Below are positions 41,889-50,111 of a stretch of 53,311 nucleotides of DNA, in pieces. The stretch is from DASXMR01 sp036495525 (GTDB taxonomy: Bacteria; Actinomycetota; Actinomycetes; Streptosporangiales; Streptosporangiaceae). The stretch covers positions 1 to 53,311 of the forward strand of contig DASXMR010000143.1 in assembly GCA_036495525.1 (NCBI GenBank). The letters run 5' to 3'. How positions within the stretch are numbered: the stretch's first letter is position 1; each line of letters starts with the position of its first letter. Under the pieces are notes generated by a model. The model had not been told where the DNA came from and did not search any database. It was given only the letters and a program-made list of their open reading frames with translations. A program made the position numbers and the translations under genes.

Positions 41889-42754
41889 CCGCCATCCGCC
41901 AGCTGGAGTTGTCGGCCGGGACCATCGAATACCTCGACACCGGTGGCACGGGCCCGGCGATCGTCCTGCTGCACGGCCTGCTGATGGACGCCACGCTGTG
42001 GGACGCCGTCATCGCCGCGCTGCCAGGGCAGCGGTGCGTGGCTCCCACGCTGCCGCTTGGCGCGCACCGGCAGCCCATGCTGCCGGACGCTGACCTGTCG
42101 CTGCCAGCCATCGCGCGGCTGGTCAGCGAGTTCCTGGATGAGCTGGAGCTGACCGGCGTCACGCTCGTCGGCAACGACACCGGCGGGGCGATCGTCCAGC
42201 TGGTCATCACCGGCGGCGCGCCACGGGTCAGCCGCGTCGTGCTGGTCTCCTGCGACGCGTTCGGCAACTTCCCGCCCGGCCTCACCGGGAAGACGCTCGC
42301 GCTGTCCGGCAAGCTGCCGGGCTGGGCGTTCCGGCTGATCATGGAGCAGCTGCGGCTACGGCCGGCCCGGCGGCTGCCGATCGCGTTCGGCTGGCTGACC
42401 AAGCGCGGAGACGCTGCCACCGCGCGGTGGATCAAGCAGGCGCTCAGCCAGCGGGCAATCCGTCGCGACGCGGTGCGGATGCTGCGCTCGGTTTTCGCCG
42501 ACCGGCGCCTGCTCATCCGCACCGCCGAGCGGCTGCCAGGATTCGCCGGCCCGGCACTCGTCGCCTGGGCGGCGGAGGACCGGGTCATGCCGCCTGAGCA
42601 CGGCCGGCAGCTCGCGGAGCTGCTCCAGGACGCCCGGCTAACCGAGATCCAGGACAGCTACACGCTCATCCCTCTCGACCAGCCGGACGCGCTCGCCCGC
42701 AGCATCGCTGAGTTCGTCCGCGCACCCGGCCGCACCCAGAGAGCCGAAACCTAG
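41885..42754 (+). CDS. Alpha/beta hydrolase (Asp-nucleophile type)
   Basis: A 289-aa hydrolase with HGLLMDATLWD and the elbow VGNDTGGAI, in which the nucleophile is Asp, as in haloalkane dehalogenases and epoxide hydrolases, instead of Ser. The acid is probably in WAAEDRVMPPE. The usual final His motif (D-x-x-H) appears as LIPLDQPDALA with no His, so the triad is incomplete or differently placed. ATG 41885 overlaps the preceding stop, indicating coupling; the two hydrolases are probably one operon. Confidence 0.82.
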   Translation: MTAIRQLELSAGTIEYLDTGGTGPAIVLLHGLLMDATLWDAVIAALPGQRCVAPTLPLGAHRQPMLPDADLSLPAIARLVSEFLDELELTGVTLVGNDTGGAIVQLVITGGAPRVSRVVLVSCDAFGNFPPGLTGKTLALSGKLPGWAFRLIMEQLRLRPARRLPIAFGWLTKRGDAATARWIKQALSQRAIRRDAVRMLRSVFADRRLLIRTAERLPGFAGPALVAWAAEDRVMPPEHGRQLAELLQDARLTEIQDSYTLIPLDQPDALARSIAEFVRAPGRTQRAET

Positions 42755-42812
42755 CCACGGCTCACGGTCCCACCGTCACCTCAGCCAGCCAGCCCGGACG
42801 CATGGCCGGCGG

Positions 42813-43838
42813 TCAGCCAGGGTCCGGGGCGCTGATCCAGGCGTCGATCCCGGCCAGCAGGGCAGCGGCGACGGGTTCGGGCGCCGCGCTGGCCCGTACC
42901 GACGTCCTGGCCAGCTCGGCGAGCTGCTGGTCGGACAGCCCGTGCGCGTGCCTGGCCAGCTCGTACTGTGCGGTCAGCCGGTGGCCGAACAGCAGCGGAT
43001 CGTCGGCGCTCAGCGTGACCTTTACGCCGGCCCGGAGCAGCTCGGGCAGCGGCACTGCGGCGGGTGAGGCGGCGACGCCCAGCGCGACATTGGACCACGG
43101 GCACACCTCGAGCGTGGTCTGTCTGGCCGCGAGCCGCGCGACTAGCCACGGATCGCGAACCGCGGCTACCCCGTGCCCGATCCGGTCGGCGCGCAGCTCG
43201 TCCAGGCAAGCCAGGACGCTGGCCGGGCCGGCCAGTTCGCCGCCGTGCGGCACTAGCAGCAGGCCAGCCGCCGCCGCGATCCGGAACGCCGGGGCGAAGT
43301 CGGCCACCGTGCCCCGGCGCTCGTCGCTGCTCAGCCCGAACCCGGTCACTCCGCGGTTGGCGTAGCCACGGGCCAGCCGGGCGAGCGTGCGGGCCTCGAG
43401 CGGGTGCTTGGTCCGGTTGGCGGCGACGATGACGCCGATGCCAACCCCGGTTGCCGCGCTCGCCTCGGCTGTCGCGTCGATGATCAGCTCGAGCACGGGC
43501 GTGAGCCCGCCGAACCTGGCCGCGTAGCCGGACGGGTCGACCTGCAGCTCCAGCCAGCCAGACCCCTCATCGCGCTCGTCCTGCGCGGTCTCGAGGATCA
43601 GCCGGCGGACGTCGGCCTCGGTGCGCAGCACCGAGCGGGCGATGTCATACAGCCGCTGGAATCGGAACCAGCCGCGCTCGTCGGCGGCGCTGAGCTGGGG
43701 CGGCCAGTCCTTCACCAGGGCCTCGGGCAGGCTGACCCGGTGCAGGCCGGCCAGCTCGGCCAGCGTGGCGTGCCGCATCGAGCCGGTGAAGTGCAAGTGC
43801 AGGTGCGCTTTGGGCAGCGCGGCGAGCGGCCGGGGCAT
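42813..43838 (-). CDS. Adenosine deaminase family protein
   Basis: A 341-aa zinc deaminase converting adenosine to inosine, or a close relative. Zinc ligands begin with LPKAHLHLHFTGSM. The catalytic Glu is in VPHGGELAGP (usually HAGE), the third His in DRIGHGVAAV, and the Asp pair in LSADDP. It is shorter than some actinobacterial Add and has Phe-Thr-Gly-Ser after the His cluster, so substrate range could differ (adenine or a modified nucleoside). Start ATG 43838; a -10-like CACACT ends six bases upstream, suggesting a leaderless transcript. Confidence 0.87.
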   Translation of the reverse strand: MPRPLAALPKAHLHLHFTGSMRHATLAELAGLHRVSLPEALVKDWPPQLSAADERGWFRFQRLYDIARSVLRTEADVRRLILETAQDERDEGSGWLELQVDPSGYAARFGGLTPVLELIIDATAEASAATGVGIGVIVAANRTKHPLEARTLARLARGYANRGVTGFGLSSDERRGTVADFAPAFRIAAAAGLLLVPHGGELAGPASVLACLDELRADRIGHGVAAVRDPWLVARLAARQTTLEVCPWSNVALGVAASPAAVPLPELLRAGVKVTLSADDPLLFGHRLTAQYELARHAHGLSDQQLAELARTSVRASAAPEPVAAALLAGIDAWISAPDPG

Positions 43839-43879
43839 CCGCCTAGTGTGGCCGGCCGGCCCGGGCCAGCTCAGCGAAG

Positions 43880-44569
43880 TCAATGATGGATGGCCGCCGC
43901 CGACAGCGGCGAGACGCCCTGCTGGCCTCGGTGCACGTTTCCTTGCTGGTATTCCGATTCGAACAGGTACATGACCGCGAGCGTCCGGTGCGGCCGCCAC
44001 CGGTCCGCGATCTGCTGGAACTCCTTCTCGCTCGGGGGCTGGTCGAGGCCGTAGATGCGCTGGACCGCCCGCCGCAGTGCGAGGTCTCCGATCGGCAGGA
44101 CGTCGGGGCGATCCAGGAAGATGATCAGGAAGCCGCGCGCGGTCCACGGGCCAATGCCGGGGATCTCGGTGAGCGCGGCCTCGATCGCGTCGTCCGGCAG
44201 TCGCGCGAGGCTGGTGTCGCTGAATTCCCCGGCCGCGAAGCGCCGGGCCAGCTCGCGGAGCGTCTCGACTTTCCGCCGGGACAGGCCCGTGGCCCGGAGC
44301 TGGTCGGGCTGGGTACGCAGCAGCTCTGGCGGGTCTGGCAGGTGCCCGCCGTAGGTGTCCTGGATCCGGGCGACGATCGCCCGGGCGGAGCTGACGGACA
44401 GTTCCTGCCCGACCACCTGGAACAGCAGCGCGCCGAAGGCATCCATTGGCGGAAGCAGCTTGCTGAGCCAGGCCCGCGGGTCGAAGTCTGGCCGCTCGTC
44501 GATGATCGCGGCGAGCGCCGGATCCGCGCGCCTCAGCTGGCTGCGTGCCGCGCTCAGCCGGTCGGCCAT
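43880..44569 (-). CDS. DNA-3-methyladenine glycosylase (AlkA-type HhH-GPD)
   Basis: A 229-aa base-excision glycosylase. The helix-hairpin-helix is LTEIPGIGPWTARGFL, followed by the catalytic Asp in PIGDLALRRAV. The N-terminal QVVGQELSVSSARAIVARI is typical of the family. It removes alkylated purines from DNA. No AraC-like or methyltransferase domain is fused. GAAGG lies 8 bases before the ATG. It is 41 bases upstream of the deaminase gene on the same strand, so the two nucleobase enzymes may be co-expressed. Confidence 0.92.
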   Translation of the reverse strand: MADRLSAARSQLRRADPALAAIIDERPDFDPRAWLSKLLPPMDAFGALLFQVVGQELSVSSARAIVARIQDTYGGHLPDPPELLRTQPDQLRATGLSRRKVETLRELARRFAAGEFSDTSLARLPDDAIEAALTEIPGIGPWTARGFLIIFLDRPDVLPIGDLALRRAVQRIYGLDQPPSEKEFQQIADRWRPHRTLAVMYLFESEYQQGNVHRGQQGVSPLSAAAIHH

Positions 44570-44686
44570 GACAATCGCCTTCCCGCGGGGACCTGCCCTT
44601 ACCCCTGCCCGGCTGCCAGCGGCGCCGAATCCCCTCAGCGCGCCCGCCAGCTCGCCGGGTCGGCACCGGATCGTACGGTGGTGAAG

Positions 44687-46270
44687 ATGAGCGCTGCAGC
44701 CGTCATCGAGCAGCTGGCCCGCGACAGGCTGGGATTTGCCCGGCTTCGTCCGGGTCAGCTGCCCGCGGCTGAGGCGCTCGCAGCCGGCCGCGATGTGCTC
44801 GCCGTGCTGCCCACCGGCGGCGGGAAGTCGGCCATCTACGAGCTGGCCGGGCTGATCAGGACCGGACCGACGATCGTGGTGTCGCCGCTGATCGCCCTGC
44901 AGGACGATCAGCTAGCACACCTGCGGGCTACCGGCTTGCCGGCGATCGTCCTCAACTCGCAGCAGTCGGCCGGCGCGCGCACCGCTGCGCTGCTCGCCTC
45001 GTGCGACTCAGACACGTTCGTCTTCCTGTCCCCTGAGCAGCTTGCCGTCAGCGAGACCCGCGAGACGCTTGCCCGCGCCGGGCCCGGCCTGTTCGCCGTC
45101 GACGAGGCACACCTGATCAGCCAGTGGGGTCACGACTTCCGGCCCGACTACATGATGCTCGGCGCGCAGGGCGCGGCCGTGGGCGCGCCGGTCCGCCTGG
45201 CGCTGACCGCGACGGCCGCGCCGCCGGTCCGGGCAGAGATCATCCGGCGGCTCGGCCTGCGCGATCCGGAGGTGGTGATCGGCGACTTCGACCGGCCGCA
45301 CCTGCACCTGTCGGCCCGGCACCTGCGCGCCGTCGGCGACAAGCAGCAAGAGCTGGCCCGGATAGCGGCTGACCTGGCCGGGCCGGGCATCGTCTACGCG
45401 GCGACGCATGCCAGCGCCGAGCAGGCGCGCGACGCGCTGGCCGCGGCGGGCGAGCAGGTCACGCTCTACCACGCTGGCCTCAGCGGACGGGAGCGGCACG
45501 ACGCGATGACTGCGTTCCTTGACGGCTCCGCTCGCGTCATCGCCGCCACCGTCGCGTTCGGCATGGGCATCGACAAGAGCGACGTTCGCTGGCTGGTGCA
45601 CTACGACCCGCCGCCGTCGCTCGACGCTTATTACCAGGAGATCGGCCGGGCCGGCCGGGACGGTGAGCCCGCCGAGGTCCGGCTGCTGTACCGGTACGAG
45701 GATTTCGACACGGCGCGGCGGCTGATCACCAGGGGCGCGCCCGGCGCTTCGGTCGCGCGCGTCGCTGCCGCGGTCGCGGCCGGCGAACGGCTTGGCCACG
45801 GAGCCAGGCAGCAGACGGCTGCGCTCACCAGGCTGGCCGACCTCGGCGCCGTGACCTGGCAGGCCGACGGCGAGGTCAGCTGGTCCGGCGCGATGAACGT
45901 CGCCGCCGCGCTGACCGCCTCGGAAGCAGAGACAGAGCGGGAGAACGAGATCGAGCGCACCCGGCTGGCGATGATGCGCCGCTACGCGGAGCAGATGGCG
46001 TGCCGGCGCTCGTTCCTGCTGAGCTACTTCGGCCAGGACTATCCCGCCCCGTGTGGCAACTGCGACAACGACGCAGCCCCCGCGCAGCCGCTGGCCGGGC
46101 CGGTTCCGTTCCCGGTGGGCGCGCGCGTGCTGAGCGAGCGATGGGGCGCCGGCACGGTGCAGCGCTACGACGGCGACCACGTGACCGTCCTGTTCGACGA
46201 GCACGGTTACCGCGAGCTGTACCTGCCGGCCGTCCAGGATCGTGGCCTGCTGCAGGCTGCCGAGGTGTGA
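44687..46270 (+). CDS. RecQ-family DNA helicase, short form
   Basis: A 527-aa helicase that unwinds DNA 3' to 5'. Walker A is LPTGGGKSA near residue 42 and the Walker B/aromatic-rich loop is VDEAHLISQWGHDFRP near 137. Helicase motifs IV-VI include YHAGLSGRERHDAM and QEIGRAGRDG. The RecQ zinc site (Cys in MACRRSFLLSYF and CGNCDN) is present, but there is no HRDC domain. The C-terminus carries a Tudor/KOW-like beta barrel: GARVLSERWGAGTVQRYDGD. TACGGT ends seven bases before ATG 44687, so the message may be leaderless. The stop overlaps the next start (TGATG). Confidence 0.9.
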   Translation: MSAAAVIEQLARDRLGFARLRPGQLPAAEALAAGRDVLAVLPTGGGKSAIYELAGLIRTGPTIVVSPLIALQDDQLAHLRATGLPAIVLNSQQSAGARTAALLASCDSDTFVFLSPEQLAVSETRETLARAGPGLFAVDEAHLISQWGHDFRPDYMMLGAQGAAVGAPVRLALTATAAPPVRAEIIRRLGLRDPEVVIGDFDRPHLHLSARHLRAVGDKQQELARIAADLAGPGIVYAATHASAEQARDALAAAGEQVTLYHAGLSGRERHDAMTAFLDGSARVIAATVAFGMGIDKSDVRWLVHYDPPPSLDAYYQEIGRAGRDGEPAEVRLLYRYEDFDTARRLITRGAPGASVARVAAAVAAGERLGHGARQQTAALTRLADLGAVTWQADGEVSWSGAMNVAAALTASEAETERENEIERTRLAMMRRYAEQMACRRSFLLSYFGQDYPAPCGNCDNDAAPAQPLAGPVPFPVGARVLSERWGAGTVQRYDGDHVTVLFDEHGYRELYLPAVQDRGLLQAAEV

Positions 46271-47316
46271 TGAGCGTGAGCCTGATCCAGATGCCGGCGC
46301 CAGCGGCTGCCGCGGTAGCCGGGCTGCTGCGCAGCGACCCGCACGGGCCGGGAATCAGCAGGGAGCGGGGCAGCGACGGCTTCCGCTATCGCGATCCGGC
46401 TGGCGCTGCGGTCACCGATGGCCTGGTGCTGCGGCGCATCGCCGCGCTCGGCATCCCGCCGGCCTGGCGGGATGTCTGGATCTCGGCCGACCCGCTCGGT
46501 CACATCCAGGCGACCGGCGTCGATAGCCGTGGCCGGACCCAGTACCGCTACCACGCCGTGTGGCGCGAGCAGCGCGATGCCCAGAAGTTCGAGCACATGC
46601 TGCGGTTCGCTGCCGCGCTGCCAGCACTGCGCTCCGCCACCATGCATGACCTCGGCGGTCGCCAGCTCGACCATGACCGGGTGGCCGCCGCCGCGGTCCG
46701 GCTGATCGACCTTGGCCTGTTCCGGATCGGCGGGGAGAAGTACGCCGAGCTTGACCACCACTACGGGGCGACGACGCTGCAGAAACAGGACGCCACGGTG
46801 ACCCGCGACGGCGTGCGGTTCGACTACGTCGCCAAGGAGGGCAAGCGGCGGGCCGTCACGGTCACCGACAAGGCCGTTCGGTCGGTGGTGCGCGAGCTGA
46901 TCCGCAGCGACAACGGGCTCGCCCCCCTGTTCTCGTTCCAGCGCCGCGATGCCTGGCTGCCGCTGCACTCCCACCAGGTGAGCGGCTACATAGCCAGCCG
47001 GGCCGGGGGCCATTTCACGGCCAAGGAATTCCGCACCTGGAACGCGACCGTGCTGATGGCGCTGCTGCTCGCGAACGCCGACCAGGCGGCTACCGCGCGC
47101 AGCCGCAGCAGAGCGGTCACCGCGGCCGTCAGGGGCGTAGCCGACTGGCTCGGCGACACTCCGGCCGTGACCCGCAACTCCTATATCGACCCGCGGGTAA
47201 TCAGCCGATATGAGTCCGACGGCGCGCTGACAGCGATCCCGGTGCTACCCGCCGTGCTGCCCGCAGCTCCGGACGCCGAGCTGGCGGTCGCAGCCCTGCT
47301 GCTGTCAGCCGACTGA
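46270..47316 (+). CDS. Type IB DNA topoisomerase
   Basis: A 348-aa poxvirus-like topoisomerase IB that relaxes supercoils by nicking one strand through a 3'-phosphotyrosine. The N-terminal domain has GFRYRDPAGAAVTD and IPPAWRDVWISADPLGHIQATG read in sections. The catalytic set is Arg in YRYHAVWREQRD, Lys in FDYVAKEGK, the FTAKEFRTWNAT motif, and the active Tyr305 in TRNSYIDPRV. Its ATG overlaps the RecQ stop by one base, so production of the two is coupled. Confidence 0.92.
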   Translation: MSVSLIQMPAPAAAAVAGLLRSDPHGPGISRERGSDGFRYRDPAGAAVTDGLVLRRIAALGIPPAWRDVWISADPLGHIQATGVDSRGRTQYRYHAVWREQRDAQKFEHMLRFAAALPALRSATMHDLGGRQLDHDRVAAAAVRLIDLGLFRIGGEKYAELDHHYGATTLQKQDATVTRDGVRFDYVAKEGKRRAVTVTDKAVRSVVRELIRSDNGLAPLFSFQRRDAWLPLHSHQVSGYIASRAGGHFTAKEFRTWNATVLMALLLANADQAATARSRSRAVTAAVRGVADWLGDTPAVTRNSYIDPRVISRYESDGALTAIPVLPAVLPAAPDAELAVAALLLSAD

Positions 47317-47329
47317 CCGCTCCGGCCGG

Positions 47330-47347
47330 GCCGCCACTGCTGGCGGC
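47330..47347. terminator. Short hairpin between convergent genes
   Basis: GCCGCC-actgct-GGCGGC lies 13 bases after the topoisomerase stop and before the prepilin peptidase stop. A six-pair stem without a U-tract makes this a weak terminator candidate. Confidence 0.3.
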
Positions 47348-47414
47348 TGACCGTCCCCGCCGCGCTGGCCGGGGCCGGTGTTGCCGCGGCACATGGCCGG
47401 GCCGGCTGCGATGG

Positions 47415-48137
47415 CTACGGCCAGGCCAGGATCACGAGGAACGCGCCGGCGAGCAGGAACGGGCCGAACGGGATTTGCTGCTTGCGGGTGGCGCGTCTCG
47501 CGATCAGCAGCGTGATGCCGTAGAGGGCGGCGAGCAGGAAGCCGGCGAAGGCGCCCGTCAGCAGCTGTGACCAGCCGGCCCAGGCCAGCAGCGTGCCGAT
47601 GGCCGCCGCCGCCTTGACATCGCCCAGGCCCATGCCGGATGGGCTGATGATGAGCAGGACCAGGTAGAAGCCGGCCAGGGCTATGCCGCCGAGGAGCGCC
47701 CTGATGAGGCTGCCCCACTGTCCGGCAACTGCGGCGGCGAGCACCAGGAGCAGCACGGTGCCGGCCCACGCCGGGCCGGTGAGCAGGTCAGGCAGTCGGC
47801 GGACCGCCGCGTCGATGAAGGCGAGCGGAATGGCGCACAACGCCAGCCAGCACGCCGCGGCCAGGACCAGGGCGGGGTGAACGCGGGCACCGAGCGCCGC
47901 GAGCAGCAGCGCGCTGGCGGCCTCGACCGTCAGCGGGGGCGGCCAGGCGACGCGATGGCAGGCGGCGCACCGCCCGGCGGGCATTTGCCACGGCGGACGC
48001 CAGCCGGATAGCGGCTGCGCCTGACAAGCTGGGCAACCGCCATCCCCGGCTATCGCCAGCCGGCCGATGAGCATCCGCTGGCCCTGCGCGGCCACCAGGC
48101 CAGCCAGCGCGAGCACGCTGATCAGCAGGACGTTCAC
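47415..48137 (-). CDS. Prepilin peptidase (type IV leader peptidase family)
   Basis: A 240-aa membrane aspartic protease. The N-terminal zinc-binding domain has CPACQAQPLSGW and CAACHR (two C-x2-C). The catalytic Asp residues are in LAFIDAAVRRLPD and GMGLGDVKAAAA. About seven helices are visible. It cleaves and N-methylates prepilin-like leaders of type IV pili or Tad/Flp systems. No pilin or secretion ATPase gene of that kind is in the window. Start GTG 48137. Confidence 0.9.
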   Translation of the reverse strand: MNVLLISVLALAGLVAAQGQRMLIGRLAIAGDGGCPACQAQPLSGWRPPWQMPAGRCAACHRVAWPPPLTVEAASALLLAALGARVHPALVLAAACWLALCAIPLAFIDAAVRRLPDLLTGPAWAGTVLLLVLAAAVAGQWGSLIRALLGGIALAGFYLVLLIISPSGMGLGDVKAAAAIGTLLAWAGWSQLLTGAFAGFLLAALYGITLLIARRATRKQQIPFGPFLLAGAFLVILAWP

Positions 48138-48338
48138 GGCAAGCCGCTGACGCGGCGGACACGGTCGACGGCAGGCCGCTGATCATCGGGACGGGCGCTC
48201 GGCCATTTACTCAAGATCGGGACAATTCGTGTGGGTTCGAAGGGCTGCGCGATGGTAGCGCGGTTCGGTAGTTTATGTGAGGTCGCGCTGTTGTGGAGGC
48301 CGGTCGCCGGCCGGAGAGCCACGCCTACGGGAGGCATT

Positions 48339-48995
48339 GTGTCGCGCCGACGGGGAGCCGCCGTCGTCCTGGGAGTCTCGTGCCTGCTCGCCACCGCCGG
48401 ATGTGGCGGCGGGAGTGGCGGTGCGCACGCCGACAGTTTCACCCCTGGTGGTCCGGCCAGTTCCGGTCCGGCCGTCGCTGCCTCGCCGTCGCCGTCCGCT
48501 AACAACGGCGGATTCGCCTTCCCTTCCAGCGTCCAGCTGAACTTCGACACGCCGCTGCCGGCCAAGGGCGTGCGCCGGGCGGTGGTGGCCGGCTATCAGG
48601 AGTACGTGCGCTCGTTCTGGTACGCCATCTACACCAACGGCCGCAGTCACGCGTACGCCAGTCACCTCCAGGGCAACGCGCTGACATTCCTGCACCAGAC
48701 AATCCAGTACAACATCAAGCACCACCTGACGATCAGCGGAACGGCCAGGTACTTTGACACCTCAGTACGCCAGGTCTTTTCCGGCAGGGGCGCCGAGCTG
48801 ATCTCGTGTGTCGACGTGTCGGGGTTCCACGACGTCAGCGCGAAGACGGGCAAGAGGGTAGGGGACGTGTTCCCCCGGCGATTCATGCACTACGAGGAGG
48901 ATGTGGCACTGGGCCGGCTGCAGGGCGGCGGCTGGTTCGTCAGCCACACTGAGAACTTCCCGGCCTCCGAGAGCAGGGCGGCACAGTGCCAGTGA
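48339..48995 (+). CDS. Exported lipoprotein of unknown function
   Basis: A 218-aa protein with a lipoprotein signal VSRRRGAAVVLGVSCLLATAGC (lipobox ATAGC) followed by a Ser/Pro/Ala linker. The mature domain contains AVVAGYQEYVRSFWYAIYT, NALTFLHQTIQYNIKHHLTI and DTSVRQVFSGRGAELISCVDVSG; this resembles small NTF2-like secreted domains of actinomycetes. GGGAGG lies 4 bases before GTG 48339. A -10-like TAGTTT at 48269-48274 may be its promoter. Its stop overlaps the next gene by four bases, linking it to the secreted protein and the EccC-like ATPase. Confidence 0.75.
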   Translation: MSRRRGAAVVLGVSCLLATAGCGGGSGGAHADSFTPGGPASSGPAVAASPSPSANNGGFAFPSSVQLNFDTPLPAKGVRRAVVAGYQEYVRSFWYAIYTNGRSHAYASHLQGNALTFLHQTIQYNIKHHLTISGTARYFDTSVRQVFSGRGAELISCVDVSGFHDVSAKTGKRVGDVFPRRFMHYEEDVALGRLQGGGWFVSHTENFPASESRAAQCQ

Positions 48996-50104
48996 CAACG
49001 AGCAACGGACGGGAACCAGCAAGGGCGAGCGGCGCGGCAAGGGGCATCCGGCGGTTGTCGGTGATCGCCGTGACCGTCGCCCTGACGGCGCTGGCATTAG
49101 CGCCGGCCGCGCAGGCAGCCGGAGGGCCGCCGGCCCCGCCGGGCGGTCCGACGTTCTCCCATGAGGTGTTCTCGCAAGTGACGATCGGCGGCGACACGCG
49201 CAAGGGCGGCTCTGGTACCACGGCTTTTGTGCCGGCCCCGTGCTGGCTGGAACCGCGGTTTACCGGTGCGCAGTCGTGGCATCAGGGCGATCCGCAAGAG
49301 CCGTTCAGCCCGACGTTCGACGCGGACACGTACTGGTGGTGGTTCGCCCAGCAGGATGGGTTGCTGTTCCTCATCCACCACATACCGGACGCGCGGCAGG
49401 CAATTAATGACGACTTCAAGGCAGACCAGGGCAAGAGCGGCTGGTGGTGGGTGCCGTCCTGGGTGGACGACAGCGCTGGTTTCGCCTGCGCACAGGCGCT
49501 AGTCGAGAATCCTGGCATTAACCTGAACAACGGGTTCCTCGACTTCGCGCCGCCGGTGCTGGCCGGCCCGGACACACCAGGCCACACGGTCAACCCGACG
49601 ATCCTGGCCGACTTGGCGCGTGCGGTGCTGCGGCTACCAACCATAAAGCTGCACACGAGCCCGTCGGCCGGCAAGGTCGACGTCAACCTGCCAACCTGGG
49701 TCTGGGCGACGACCAGCGGCAAAACCTCTGACTTCGCCAAGGTCGGCCCACTGCCCGACGGGACGTTCATGACGACCACGGTCACCGCGAGCGATCCGCA
49801 GCTGAAGATCACCGCGATCGCGCCGGGCGGACAGGTCGAACCGCCCAGCGAACAATGCGCCGGCCTGGGCACGCCCTACCACGGTCAGACAGGTGCGTCG
49901 CCAACATGCGGTGTCACCTTCCTCACCCCGTCGATCGGCAACGACTACACGATTACCGCCACCGTGAGCTGGACTGTGAGCTGGACTGCGAACATCGGCG
50001 ATCCGCAGCAGGGCACGTTCACCTCCCCGCCGTTCCCACTGCCGCAGCGCAGCCTGACCGAGAAGATGACGGTCCGGGAGGTTCAGTCCATCAACGGAGG
50101 GTGA
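48992..50104 (+). CDS. Secreted protein of unknown function, next to EccC-like ATPase
   Basis: A 370-aa protein with a Sec signal (RRLSVIAVTVALTALALAP, cleavage near AQAAGG). The mature part is rich in Trp: TYWWWFAQQDGLLFLIHHIP and KSGWWWVPSWVDDSAGFACA. It has a later Cys pair (EQCAGLG and SPTCGVTF) and a beta-rich end with TITATVSWTVSW. No enzyme motif is visible. I recall similar secreted proteins near actinomycete type VII loci, but I cannot confirm this. GTG 48992 overlaps the preceding stop (GTGA); GTG 48986 is also possible. Confidence 0.75.
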   Translation: MTTSNGREPARASGAARGIRRLSVIAVTVALTALALAPAAQAAGGPPAPPGGPTFSHEVFSQVTIGGDTRKGGSGTTAFVPAPCWLEPRFTGAQSWHQGDPQEPFSPTFDADTYWWWFAQQDGLLFLIHHIPDARQAINDDFKADQGKSGWWWVPSWVDDSAGFACAQALVENPGINLNNGFLDFAPPVLAGPDTPGHTVNPTILADLARAVLRLPTIKLHTSPSAGKVDVNLPTWVWATTSGKTSDFAKVGPLPDGTFMTTTVTASDPQLKITAIAPGGQVEPPSEQCAGLGTPYHGQTGASPTCGVTFLTPSIGNDYTITATVSWTVSWTANIGDPQQGTFTSPPFPLPQRSLTEKMTVREVQSINGG

Positions 50105-50111
50105 GCCGCCG

